Positions 1 to 8,218 of a DNA stretch of 64,000 nucleotides are shown in pieces (within the stretch, counting starts at the first letter, position 1; the number at the start of each line of letters is the position of its first letter). The stretch comes from Rhodococcus sp. SMB37 (GTDB lineage Bacteria; Actinomycetota; Actinomycetes; Mycobacteriales; Mycobacteriaceae). The stretch is from the NCBI RefSeq assembly GCF_004345605.1, contig NZ_SLVY01000010.1, forward strand, positions 1 to 64,000. Direction: 5' to 3'. The position numbers were made by a program, and so were the translations under genes. Under the pieces are notes generated by a model. That model was not told the DNA's origin and made no database searches. It was given only the letters and a program-made list of their open reading frames with translations.

Positions 1-85
1 CCCATTCCGAACCCGGAAGCTAAGCCTGTCTGCGCCGATGGTACTGCACTCGACAGGGTGTGGGAGAGTAGGACGCCGCCGAACA
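1..85 (+). rRNA. 5S ribosomal RNA, 3' part
   Basis: The first bases carry the conserved 5S core (GAACCCGGAAGCTAAGCC, then GCGCCGATGGTACTGC) and end in the GGGAGAGTAGGACGCCGCCGAACA tail typical of actinobacterial 5S rRNA. The 5' third lies outside the window, so a 16S-23S-5S operon presumably precedes it. The 3' end is placed by analogy and may be off by a base or two. Confidence 0.93.
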
Positions 86-95
86 CCCGTTTGCG

Positions 96-123
96 AAAGG
101 GGACCCATTTGTGGGTCCCCTTT
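96..123 (+). terminator. rRNA operon terminator
   Basis: A 12-bp perfect stem (AAAGGGGACCCA / TGGGTCCCCTTT) around a 4-nt loop, ending in a short T stretch, lies 10 nt after the 5S rRNA. It is the expected end of the rrn transcript. Confidence 0.88.
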
Positions 124-187
124 CGTGTTTTCCGGAGTCCACCGGATAAGTTTCTGTTGAACGCGCGCCGACTATATCGGCCGCCGG

Positions 188-655
188 TTATTCGGAGCTA
201 CCGGCCCGCTTTTCGTGATGATTCAACAATCTGGAAAGTAGCGCGGTCAATTGCTTTCGTTCCTTGGCTGACAATGGAGCCAGGAATTCGTCCTGGGAAG
301 CGGATACTTGCTTCTCCAGCCGTCGGAGATGTCGTTCACCCGCGGAGGTGAGCGAAACGATGTTGCGCCTCCGGTCGAAGGGATCCGGGGTTCGCTCGAC
401 CAGTTCTTGTTCGGCCAGTTCGTTGATCGTTGCGACCAACTCGCTGGTGTGGATCGAACTGCGTCGGCTCAGAGTCGCTTGGCTGGCCGGCCCGAACTCT
501 TCCAACGTTGCCAGCACGCGGTAGTGATAACCGTGCGAGTGCACGGAGCTGAACCCATCTGCCACCACGCGATGCGCGTGGTGGCCCGTCTGAGTGATCA
601 GCCAACTGGCCAGACCTTTCCACTTGGCGGGTGTCTCCTCGGATGAGCTCTCCAT
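188..655 (-). CDS. MarR-family transcriptional regulator
   Basis: A 155-aa protein with the winged-helix arrangement of MarR repressors: a helical N-terminus, a recognition region around residues 66-90 (SIHTSELVATINELAEQELV) and the wing signature DPFDRRRNIVSLT followed by TSAGERHL. Such proteins are homodimers that release DNA on binding small aromatic or lipophilic ligands. It is divergent from the epoxide hydrolase at 757, and the gap holds TTGG/CCAA palindromes, so autoregulation and control of the hydrolase are likely. The ligand cannot be read from the sequence. Confidence 0.87.
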   Translation of the reverse strand: MESSSEETPAKWKGLASWLITQTGHHAHRVVADGFSSVHSHGYHYRVLATLEEFGPASQATLSRRSSIHTSELVATINELAEQELVERTPDPFDRRRNIVSLTSAGERHLRRLEKQVSASQDEFLAPLSAKERKQLTALLSRLLNHHEKRAGSSE

Positions 656-677
656 CCCGCAAGTCTAGGCCAATCGT

Positions 678-689
678 TTGGTCGACCAA
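678..689. promoter_or_regulatory. TTGGTCGACCAA palindrome, candidate MarR operator
   Basis: A perfect 12-bp palindrome lies between the divergent MarR and epoxide hydrolase starts. Related half-sites follow at 721-733 (TTTGG-TTT-CCAAA). MarR dimers bind short palindromes in exactly this position; the assignment is inferred from location and symmetry. Confidence 0.5.
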
Positions 690-720
690 CGATCGTCGTG
701 TATCGTTCGGTCAATAAACG

Positions 721-733
721 TTTGGTTTCCAAA
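721..733. promoter_or_regulatory. TTTGG-N3-CCAAA inverted repeat, second candidate operator
   Basis: Five-base arms with a 3-nt spacer share the TTGG/CCAA half-site of the palindrome at 678-689. The repeat sits just upstream of the ribosome binding site of the epoxide hydrolase, where a bound repressor could block transcription. Confidence 0.35.
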
Positions 734-756
734 TGATTGACCCTCAGGAGGGAACT

Positions 757-1866
757 GTGATCACGCCGTTTCGTATCGAGGTTCCTCAGGCCGACCTCGA
801 TGACCTCACCGACCGGCTCGCCCGTACTCGATGGCCCAACGAGGTCGCAGATGCCGGCACGGACTACGGCTTCCCACTGACCCGACTCCAGGATCTTGCC
901 GACTACTGGCAGGCAGGTTACGACTGGCGCGCCCACGAAGCCGCGCTCAATGAGTTCGCGCACTTCACCACCGAGATCGACGGGCAGAACATCCACTTCG
1001 TCCACGTTCGATCGTCGAAACCGGAGGCCCTTGCACTGGTCCTCACCCACGGTTGGCCCGGTTCGTTTCTGGAGTTCCTCGACGTGATCGAGCCGCTGTC
1101 CCGAGACTTCCATCTGGTGATTCCATCGATCCCAGGTTTCGGCTTCTCCGGGCAGACCCATGATCGTGGCTGGGATGTCATCCGGATCGCGCGAGCCTGG
1201 GCCGAGTTGATGCGGCGTCTCGGATACTCGCGTTACGGAGCGCAGGGCGGTGACTTCGGTTCGGGCATCTCGTTGGCGCTGGGGGCGATCGTGCCGGAAA
1301 ACGTGGTCGGGGTACATGTGAACTATCTACCTGCCCGCCCTGACCCGGACGCCGATGTCGCACTGTCGGAGGAGGATGAAGCGCGCCTGGACAAGGCCAG
1401 GGAAATAATGGCGAATCGTCCTCCGTACCAAGCTCTCCAGGCGACCGCTCCACAAACGATCGGCTACGCACTGACCGACTCACCGGTCGGCCAACTTGTG
1501 TGGATCGCCGAGCGCTTCGCGCAGTGGACAGATTCGCGCTCACAGGTCAGTGATGATCGGATACTCACCAACATCTCGTTGTACTGGTTCACTGCGACTG
1601 CGGCCTCATCGGCTCGGCTGCACCGTGATGCCCCCCGGCAGGTTCACCAGTGCCCGGTACCTGTCGGCGTGGCGGTGTTCGCACACGACATCACGCAGTC
1701 CGTGAGGCCACTGGCGGCCCGTCTGTACGACATCACGCACTGGTCGGAGTTCGAACGCGGTGGTCATTTCCCCGCTATGGAAGTGCCGGAGTTGCTTGCC
1801 GAGGATATCCGCACCTTCTTTCTCGCCCAGCTGGAGAAGGACGGACCTACGACAACTGTGCGATGA
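757..1866 (+). CDS. Epoxide hydrolase (EHN-type alpha/beta hydrolase)
   Basis: A 369-aa enzyme expected to open epoxides with water. The N-terminal EHN segment (FRIEVPQADLDDLTDRLARTRWP, residues 4-26) is followed by an alpha/beta fold with HGWPGS (98-103, oxyanion region), nucleophile Asp166 in GAQGGDFG, and the catalytic His in GGHFPAMEVP near the C-terminus. The GTG at 757 is chosen because AGGAGG lies 5 nt upstream; the in-frame ATG at 733 lacks one and overlaps an inverted repeat. It is divergent from a MarR regulator. The physiological epoxide is unknown. Confidence 0.88.
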   Translation: MITPFRIEVPQADLDDLTDRLARTRWPNEVADAGTDYGFPLTRLQDLADYWQAGYDWRAHEAALNEFAHFTTEIDGQNIHFVHVRSSKPEALALVLTHGWPGSFLEFLDVIEPLSRDFHLVIPSIPGFGFSGQTHDRGWDVIRIARAWAELMRRLGYSRYGAQGGDFGSGISLALGAIVPENVVGVHVNYLPARPDPDADVALSEEDEARLDKAREIMANRPPYQALQATAPQTIGYALTDSPVGQLVWIAERFAQWTDSRSQVSDDRILTNISLYWFTATAASSARLHRDAPRQVHQCPVPVGVAVFAHDITQSVRPLAARLYDITHWSEFERGGHFPAMEVPELLAEDIRTFFLAQLEKDGPTTTVR

Positions 1867-1908
1867 AAATGTGTGGGGGACCTGCTGATGCGGGTCCCCC
1901 ACACATTT
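1867..1908. terminator. Bidirectional terminator
   Basis: A perfect 16-bp stem (AAATGTGTGGGGGACC and its complement) with a 10-nt loop is flanked by A and T runs. It sits between the convergent epoxide hydrolase and SDR genes and can serve both. Confidence 0.9.
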
Positions 1909-1967
1909 TTCCCATCCCCCGAGTGACGACTCCCATCATGGTCGCCACGTGCCTCCCCGCTTTCGGA

Positions 1968-2744
1968 TCAGAGGTACCAACCGCCGTTGACGCCGATGAT
2001 CTGACCGGTGATGAAGCCGGCATCGTCAGAGCAGAGGAACGCGGTCGCTGCTGCGACGTCGTGTGGTGTTCCCGTCCGTCGCACCGGCGTCATGCTGGCG
2101 AGTGCTTCGAAGTTGATCAGCATCTCGCCGGATTCCTCGGCTGCCCGTGCCATCGGAGTGTCGATGATCGACGGTGGAATCGTGTTGGCAGTGATCCCTT
2201 TCGGCGACAACTCGTATGCCAGGGCCTTCGTGAGCGCGATGACTCCGCCCTTCGATGCGACGTAGTGCGCACGGTCGGGGGCGCCGGACTGCGCACTGGA
2301 CGACGAGATCGTGATGATGCGACCCCACCCTGCCTCGATCATGTCGGGTACCGCCGACTGCACGCTGTTGAATGTGCCGGTGAGGTTGACGTCGATGATG
2401 CGTTTCCAGTCGGCGAGATCGATGTCGGCGAATGGAGCAGTGGCTTCGATTCCGGCGCTCGTGACCATGATCTTCACGGCACCGAGTTCAGCGCGCACCT
2501 TCTCCAGGGCCGCGTCCACTCCGGGCCGATCGACGACGTCGACCTCGAACGCGCGGGCGGTCGCGCCCTGTTCGTTCAGCTCGTCGGCGGCCTTCTGTGC
2601 CGCAGCGCCACTCCGGTCGAGCAATGCGACGGGGTGGTGCAGTGCACCGAGCTGCCGGGCGACGGAGAGTCCGATGCCGGAGCCTGCGCCGGTGACGACC
2701 GCGACCCTGTTCGTCGCCTCGATGCTGTTGGTGTTGTCGACCAT
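1968..2744 (-). CDS. Short-chain dehydrogenase/reductase
   Basis: A 258-aa classical SDR using NAD(P)H. The cofactor motif TGAGSGIG is at 18-25, a Ser in ITISSSSAQSG near 148, and the catalytic pair YVASK at Tyr161/Lys165. The usual NNAG is TSAG (95-98), a mild deviation. The gene starts 16 nt after the P450 stop on the same strand, so the two are one operon: a hydroxylase followed by an alcohol dehydrogenase or ketoreductase is a plausible two-step oxidation. The substrate cannot be named. Confidence 0.88.
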   Translation of the reverse strand: MVDNTNSIEATNRVAVVTGAGSGIGLSVARQLGALHHPVALLDRSGAAAQKAADELNEQGATARAFEVDVVDRPGVDAALEKVRAELGAVKIMVTSAGIEATAPFADIDLADWKRIIDVNLTGTFNSVQSAVPDMIEAGWGRIITISSSSAQSGAPDRAHYVASKGGVIALTKALAYELSPKGITANTIPPSIIDTPMARAAEESGEMLINFEALASMTPVRRTGTPHDVAAATAFLCSDDAGFITGQIIGVNGGWYL

Positions 2745-2760
2745 GTGGGAATTCGTCCTT

Positions 2761-4029
2761 TCAGCCGACGGGAGTGAATTCGAGGTGGAGTTCGGCGAGT
2801 CCGCGGAGAATGTACGTAGGTTCGTACCTGAACTCGCGCTCGTGTGCGGGACCGTGCTCGGCTTCCGAGACCCGGATGTCGTGCATGCGGTCGAGAATCC
2901 GCTCGATCGTCACGCGTGCCTCGACGCGTGCCAATGGTCCGCCGGGGCATGAATGAACACCTCGGCCGAAGGCGACGTGTTCGCGTGCGTTCTCTCGATC
3001 GATCCGGAGCTCATGGGGATTCTCGAATCGCGCGGGGTCTCGATTGGCTGCGGGAAGCGACACCATGACCACCGTGCCGGCCGGGATCTGCACGTCGCCC
3101 ACCGTCGTCGTCCTGCGTGCCAGGCGGAAGTCGCTCTTGACGGGGCCCTCCATACGAAGCATTTCTTCGATGAATGGAGGGATCAGGCTGCGGTCTTCGC
3201 GTAGCTGCTTCTGGAGATCTTGGTTCTCGGCGATCTGGAGCAGCATCGAGGTGATGAGCCGCGCCGTGGTGTCCTGGCCGGCGCCGAAAAGGAAGGTGGC
3301 GATCCGGACGAGTTCGACCACGTCGGGGACTTCCCCATCGGGGTACTTCGCATCGGCCAGAATCGTGAGGGCGTCGGCACGCGGTTCGCGTCGGCGATCT
3401 TCGAGGAAGGCCGTGAACTTCTCGTCCAGGAACTCGAGAGGGTTGGTACCCAGCGATTCGCCTTCGGTCGAACCGACCTTCTGCGCGTTGAGATGTCGCG
3501 CGAACGACTCATGGTGTTCGGCGGGCACACCGAGGAGATCGGCGATCGTCAACAGGGCGAACGGCACCCCGTAGCCGAAGAGTGCCTCGAACTTGCCGGA
3601 CGCGTGGAACTGATCGATCAGTCGATCGGAGAGCTCCCACATGAAGTGTTCGTTCTCGTCGAGCCTGCGCGGTGTGAACAGGCCGCTCACCAGCCGTCGA
3701 GTCCGCGAATGCTGCGGCGGATCCATGGTGACCAGATGCTCGTACATCGGAAACTGTTCGCGGTGTGCGTCGATCTGCCCATTGATGTCGTCGCCGTCCA
3801 CCGTGAACGGTAGCGGCGGGAAGGGGCCGATCGGCGCGACGATATTGGAGAAGTTCGCTGTATCGCGAAGTACTGCCAGGACTTCGTCGTATCCGGTGAC
3901 CGCGATGACGTTTTGTGAGGCTTCCAGTCGTCGTACCGGGCACTTCGAACGGTGATGGTCGAAGAACGGGTGCGGGTCGGCGACGAAGGACGGATCCGTG
4001 AAGTAGTCCTTCGTATCGAAGTCGTTCAA
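2761..4029 (-). CDS. Cytochrome P450
   Basis: A 422-aa bacterial P450. Motifs are in order: I-helix GAGQDTT (249-255), ExxR at Glu289-Arg292, and the heme loop FGRGVHSCPGG with ligand Cys361. Start: a TTG at 4029 has AGGAGG 6 nt upstream and gives the normal family length. The frame stays open to 4374, but that would run across the divergent TetR gene; an ATG at 4068 is a weaker alternative. It heads an operon with the SDR and needs separate redox partners, none of which is nearby. The CYP family cannot be set by eye. Confidence 0.92.
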   Translation of the reverse strand: MNDFDTKDYFTDPSFVADPHPFFDHHRSKCPVRRLEASQNVIAVTGYDEVLAVLRDTANFSNIVAPIGPFPPLPFTVDGDDINGQIDAHREQFPMYEHLVTMDPPQHSRTRRLVSGLFTPRRLDENEHFMWELSDRLIDQFHASGKFEALFGYGVPFALLTIADLLGVPAEHHESFARHLNAQKVGSTEGESLGTNPLEFLDEKFTAFLEDRRREPRADALTILADAKYPDGEVPDVVELVRIATFLFGAGQDTTARLITSMLLQIAENQDLQKQLREDRSLIPPFIEEMLRMEGPVKSDFRLARRTTTVGDVQIPAGTVVMVSLPAANRDPARFENPHELRIDRENAREHVAFGRGVHSCPGGPLARVEARVTIERILDRMHDIRVSEAEHGPAHEREFRYEPTYILRGLAELHLEFTPVG

Positions 4030-4193
4030 GTCGAGCCTCCTGGAGGACCTGGATATTGCATAAAACATTGCAGCACAACTAGGTTCGATACAGTTGGCGC
4101 GCGAGGGCCTGGGCTGAGGGGTGTGACCTCCGAGCGCTGTGCACCTGCCTAGCATTGTTGGTGTCATGGATAACACATGGCGCTGGATATGGT

Positions 4194-4247
4194 CAACATC
4201 ACATAAGTTATCCGCGTTAGGATGTTGCAAAGTTGCAGCCGTGCAAC
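4194..4247. promoter_or_regulatory. Inverted repeats between P450 and TetR genes
   Basis: Two nested symmetries lie upstream of the TetR gene: CAACATC (4194-4200) with GATGTTG (4221-4227), and GTTGCA-GCCG-TGCAAC (4232-4247). A further TTGCA occurs at 4225-4229, and more TTGCA copies lie near 4057 and 4068. Such clustered half-sites suit a TetR dimer acting on both divergent genes. Confidence 0.45.
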
Positions 4248-4268
4248 TGATGAATTGGAGGTTGATGG

Positions 4269-4841
4269 ATGGCGTCGTCGCGCAGGCTCGGTGCACCGGA
4301 TGCGAAGAATCGAACGGTCCTGCTCGATGCGGCTGAGGCATTGATGATCGAAAAGGGATACGCCGCAGTAACATCCAGGAGAGTTGCTGATAAGGCCGGT
4401 TTGAAGCCGCAGTTGGTGCACTACTACTTCAGAACGATGGACGACCTGTTCCTGGAGATCTTCCGCCGCCGCGCCGAGGAGGGCTTGGCCGTTCAGGCCG
4501 AGCTGATGAACGCACCCAACCCGCTGCGGTCGCTGTGGGAGTTCAGCACGAACCCCGCCGGAGTCGCCGTGACCATGGAGTTCATCGCCATGTCGCGCCA
4601 CCGTGAGGCATTGCGGGCGGAGATTGCGAATTATTCCGAACGGTTCCGCGCAGGCCAGCGAGAGGCGCTCGATGAGGTCCTCGACCGCGTGAACCTCTCC
4701 GAGAAGATCCATCCGGTCGTGGTCTCGGTGCTCATGACCAGCTTGTCGCGAGTGCTGGTCATGGAGGAGTCCTTGGGTGTAACCGGCGGTCATGCGGAGA
4801 CGGCGGAACTTGTCGAGTGGGTCCTGAGTAAGTTCGACTGA
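4269..4841 (+). CDS. TetR/AcrR-family transcriptional regulator
   Basis: A 190-aa repressor. The N-terminal DNA-binding domain shows the TetR pattern: LLDAAEALMIEKGYAAVTSRRVADKAGLKPQLVHYYF spans roughly residues 18-54, with HYYF closing the recognition helix. The remainder is the helical ligand and dimer domain. The start ATG has GGAGGT 6 nt upstream. It lies between the divergent P450 operon and the mce operon 353 bp downstream, so it may control either. TetR regulators of mce operons are known in mycobacteria (Mce3R); that this is one is inference. Confidence 0.87.
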   Translation: MASSRRLGAPDAKNRTVLLDAAEALMIEKGYAAVTSRRVADKAGLKPQLVHYYFRTMDDLFLEIFRRRAEEGLAVQAELMNAPNPLRSLWEFSTNPAGVAVTMEFIAMSRHREALRAEIANYSERFRAGQREALDEVLDRVNLSEKIHPVVVSVLMTSLSRVLVMEESLGVTGGHAETAELVEWVLSKFD

Positions 4842-5194
4842 TATCCATCTCTGCAGGTAGGGGCGCAGATAGCAGCGCTTATCGAAGCGCCCTCGACACC
4901 AATCCGTAAAGCATCATTGCATTTGTGAGAACTCTCTTCTACTTTGATGCATGTCAGATGCTCGTTTGTGGAGTGACCGGTTCGGCCGCGGGCGTCGGGG
5001 GTGTGCGGCCGGGGCGCCCGATTTCGGGCGCCTCCTGTCTGCTGGTTCTTCATGATGGACCGAAATTGTTCCTCGGTGCGAGAATAAAGCCCATTTTCGC
5101 ACGTGCACAGCATCTTTCGTACAGAGTATGAGCGACGGTCGATCTGATATCGGCTGCGCACTTCGAATTCTTCCGCTCGCGAAGGGGATCGACT
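4842..5194 (+). other. 353-bp leader region before the mce operon
   Basis: No coding frame with a convincing start was seen. The one clear structure is a GC hairpin at 5013-5032 (GGCGCCCG-ATTT-CGGGCGCC) without a T tract, which may end the TetR transcript or fold in an mce leader. An AAGGGGA ribosome site at 5182-5188 serves the GTG at 5195. No promoter could be named with confidence, although the AT-richer stretch 5056-5130 is the likeliest place. Confidence 0.5.
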
Positions 5195-6055
5195 GTGGCA
5201 GAAGAGGGTTCCACTTCAATGCATGAGCAGTCCGCCGCCGATGAGATCGACGAATGGGCACGAGGGTACGTTCGACGCCACCCCGTGGCCGCCCTCGCAA
5301 CCGTGGGGGAACAATGCAAGCTCGGAGTCCGAACGGTCCAGCACCTCGTGGTGGACATAGCCACCCTTCGGTTTCCCTTCGCGGAGTTCATCCGCCAGGC
5401 GGCATTCATGGCGTCGGCGTCCGCGCTGCCCACGATGTTCGTTGCGATCCCGATCGGAGTGACTCTCTCGATCCAGTTCGGCTTGCTCGCCGGACAGGTC
5501 GGAGCGACCTCCCTGGCGGGGGCGGCAAGTGGTCTTGCCGTGATCAAGCAGGGTGCTCCGATGGTCGCGGCGTTGTTGATGGCGTCGGCGGCCGGCTCGG
5601 CCGTCTGCGCGGATCTCGGTTCGCGAAAGATCAGGGACGAGATCGACGCTCTCGAAGTGATGGGGATCTCGGTGATCAGGCGGCTGGTGGTTCCGCGGTT
5701 CGCCGCGGCGATCCTGGTGGGTCTCGCATTGACCGGACTCGTCTGCTTCGTCGGATTCCTGTCCGGGTACCTGTTCAACACGTTCGTAATGAACGGGACG
5801 CCGGGTAGCTTCGTCGCCACCTTTGCTTCCTTCGCGACCGTCGGCGACTTCGTTCTCACGATGATCAAGGCCATGGTGTTCGGGGCGATCGTCGCGGTGG
5901 TTGCATGTCAGAAGGGGCTATCGACCAGTGGCGGCCCCGCGGGGGTGGCGAACTCGGTGAACGCCACAGTGGTCGCGTCGATCCTTCTCCTGATGGTCGT
6001 CAATGTCGCCTTCACACAGCTCTATGTATTGCTGTTCCCGAGGACGGGGTTCTGA
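5195..6055 (+). CDS. yrbEA: YrbE/MlaE-family permease A of mce operon
   Basis: A 286-aa integral membrane protein of the MlaE (YrbE) family, which forms the permease of Mce lipid importers. A hydrophilic N-terminal stretch of about 60 residues is followed by five or six hydrophobic segments. The conserved family element is SRKIRDEIDALEVMGISVI in the middle of the chain. The GTG start has AAGGGGA upstream. It is the first gene of a nine-gene operon and abuts the next gene directly (TGA-GTG). Confidence 0.93.
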   Translation: MAEEGSTSMHEQSAADEIDEWARGYVRRHPVAALATVGEQCKLGVRTVQHLVVDIATLRFPFAEFIRQAAFMASASALPTMFVAIPIGVTLSIQFGLLAGQVGATSLAGAASGLAVIKQGAPMVAALLMASAAGSAVCADLGSRKIRDEIDALEVMGISVIRRLVVPRFAAAILVGLALTGLVCFVGFLSGYLFNTFVMNGTPGSFVATFASFATVGDFVLTMIKAMVFGAIVAVVACQKGLSTSGGPAGVANSVNATVVASILLLMVVNVAFTQLYVLLFPRTGF

Positions 6056-6910
6056 GTGGCTTCCAGCTATTTCCCGCCGGGCGTAAGGCCGATAGTCACC
6101 GCGTTCAGAAGTCAGGCGACAGTGATCGCCCGGCTCGGGCATATGGTGACCTTCCTGATACGAGCACTCGCGGCGATCCCCACAACACTGCGGCACTACC
6201 GGAAAGAGTTCCTTCGGATTCTCTCCGACGTGACGTGGGGGAACGGCTCGCTCGTCGTCGGTGGTGGTACGGCCGGCGTGATCATCGTGCTCGGCGCAGC
6301 TGCCGGTGCCATCGTGGCGATCGAGGGATACAACGCGCTGCACCTCCTCGGTCTCGAACCCGCGACCGGGATGATCTCGTCCACGGCCACGACTCGTGAA
6401 CTTGCGCCCATTATGGCGTCGCTGGCTTTTGCGGCGCAGGCCGGTTGCCGTTTCACCGCCCAACTCGGTGCGATGAGGATCTCCGAGGAGATCGACGCGA
6501 TGGAGACGCTCGCGATCCGCTCCATACCCTTCCTCGTCACCACGCGACTTTTGGCGTCGGTGGTCGCGGTGATACCGCTGTATCTCGTCTGCTTGGCGGT
6601 CAATTACGTCGCGGTGCAGGTCGTGATCGGCATGGCCGGTGGGGTCTCGTCCGGAACCTACGACCATTACTTCTCCTTGGTGCTCAGCGGATCCGATGTC
6701 TTCTACTCATTGCTCAAGACCATCCTCTTCGTCATCATCACGACGACCATTCAGTGTTACTACGGCTACTACGCCTCCGGAGGGCCCCAGGGTGTCGGTA
6801 CTGCGGCCGGACGAGCGATGCGTGCGAGTATCTCGTCGATGATCGTAATGAATCTGCTTCTGACGCTTCTATTCTGGGGCCTCGGTTCCGGAGCAAGGCT
6901 CGGGGGATAG
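6056..6910 (+). CDS. yrbEB: YrbE/MlaE-family permease B of mce operon
   Basis: The 284-aa partner permease. It shows the MlaE signature MRISEEIDAMETLAIRSIPFL and several transmembrane stretches, ending in a hydrophobic C-terminal helix. YrbEA and YrbEB are thought to form a heterodimer driven by an Mkl/MceG-type ATPase, which is not encoded in this window, as is usual for mce loci. The start is immediately after the upstream stop. Confidence 0.93.
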   Translation: MASSYFPPGVRPIVTAFRSQATVIARLGHMVTFLIRALAAIPTTLRHYRKEFLRILSDVTWGNGSLVVGGGTAGVIIVLGAAAGAIVAIEGYNALHLLGLEPATGMISSTATTRELAPIMASLAFAAQAGCRFTAQLGAMRISEEIDAMETLAIRSIPFLVTTRLLASVVAVIPLYLVCLAVNYVAVQVVIGMAGGVSSGTYDHYFSLVLSGSDVFYSLLKTILFVIITTTIQCYYGYYASGGPQGVGTAAGRAMRASISSMIVMNLLLTLLFWGLGSGARLGG

Positions 6911-6913
6911 CCG

Positions 6914-8218
6914 ATGTCGTTTCTGCTGGAGAGCGACCCGAACCGGCTGACAGTGCGCGCGCTGGTGTTACGCGGGACGATCGCACTCGTGGTGGCGGTA
7001 CTGCTGGTCGCCGGGATCCTCGCCAAGATGAACGGTGCGTTCGACAAGAGTTACCACGTCACTGCGGCGCTCACGGACGTCGGCGACGGCCTACCTGCGA
7101 GATCCGATGTCAAGTTCCGGGGTGTCCTGGTCGGGCAGGTAGACGATGTCGCCATGGCCGAGGGCGACGGACGCAATTTGGTGAACATCGCGATCCGTCC
7201 CGAATATCTCGACGGAATTCCGGCAACGGTGACCGCGCGCGTGGTGCCGAGCAACGTCTTCGCCGTTTCGTCGGTCCAGTTGGTCGACAACGGCCCGGCA
7301 CCTCACCTCGAGGAGGGGGCGACGATCCTGCAGGACGAGAGCCTCTCCACGGTGCAGCTTCAGACAGCACTGACGAAGCTTCGCGACCTCACCGCCGCGA
7401 CCGCGCGTCTCAGCTCGCAGGAGACACTGGGTGTCCTCGCCACAGTCGCGCAGGCCACCGATCGGCGGGGCGACGACATCGTCCAGGCCGGTGCGCAATT
7501 GCAGCGAATCGTGCACGAGATCGGGGCGGTCGTGACCCCGGACGGCAGTCCGTCGACATTGTCCGCGCTGGCGAATGCAGTAGAGGGACTGCAGCAGTCG
7601 GCGCCGGATCTGCTCGACGCCGTGAACCACGCCGTGGTACCCATGCGGACCATCGCGGAGAAGCAGGAACAGCTGTCAACGTTCTTCTTCGGAAGCGCCA
7701 ACACCCTTTCGACGATGGCGACCTCGCTCGAGAACAACACCGACCGGATCATCGGTATCACCACTGAGCTCGAACCCGTGCTGGGAGTGGTCGCCGACGG
7801 TGCTCACGAGTTCACTCCGATCGTCAATAGGATGAATTGGATCTCGGGGAAGTGGTGGACGGAGTTCTGGCCGGTAGGCCAGCAGAACGGAACGGGCAAG
7901 TTCGTATTCCAGGCGACACCCCACATCGAGTACACACGCACTGACTGCCCCCGGTACGGAGATCTGGCCGGGCCCAGCTGCGCCACAGCTCCGGACACGG
8001 GCGCTCCACCTGTGGCCGAACGACTCGGATCGACACGCACGATCGAGCGAGCCCCGATAGGAGGCAACGTGGGTCAGGTCGGTGCACCCGCAGAAAAGGA
8101 CATTGTCGATCAGATCCTCGGCGGTGACTTCGGCGGGGCGGCCGACCTCCTACTCGGGCCCATCACACGCGGCGTCGACATCCGAGTGACCCCCGAGACG
8201 GGCGGAGGGCCACGATGA
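6914..8218 (+). CDS. mceA: Mce protein A
   Basis: A 434-aa cell-envelope protein. One N-terminal transmembrane helix (about 20-38) is followed by the MCE/MlaD domain (about 47-126, including SDVKFRGVLVGQVDDV) and a long helical region. Six Mce chains are believed to build a channel carrying lipids from the outer mycomembrane to the YrbE permease. The C-terminal tail from about residue 330 is polar with two Cys. It overlaps mceB by 4 nt (ATGA). Confidence 0.93.
   Translation: MSFLLESDPNRLTVRALVLRGTIALVVAVLLVAGILAKMNGAFDKSYHVTAALTDVGDGLPARSDVKFRGVLVGQVDDVAMAEGDGRNLVNIAIRPEYLDGIPATVTARVVPSNVFAVSSVQLVDNGPAPHLEEGATILQDESLSTVQLQTALTKLRDLTAATARLSSQETLGVLATVAQATDRRGDDIVQAGAQLQRIVHEIGAVVTPDGSPSTLSALANAVEGLQQSAPDLLDAVNHAVVPMRTIAEKQEQLSTFFFGSANTLSTMATSLENNTDRIIGITTELEPVLGVVADGAHEFTPIVNRMNWISGKWWTEFWPVGQQNGTGKFVFQATPHIEYTRTDCPRYGDLAGPSCATAPDTGAPPVAERLGSTRTIERAPIGGNVGQVGAPAEKDIVDQILGGDFGGAADLLLGPITRGVDIRVTPETGGGPR

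Noticed and set aside
4030..4374. N-terminal extension of the P450 to 4374
   Set aside because: It would overlap the start of the divergent TetR gene, and a TTG with a perfect AGGAGG gives the normal family length.
5013..5032. Intrinsic terminator before the mce operon
   Set aside because: The hairpin is strong but lacks a T tract, so it is listed only as part of the leader region.
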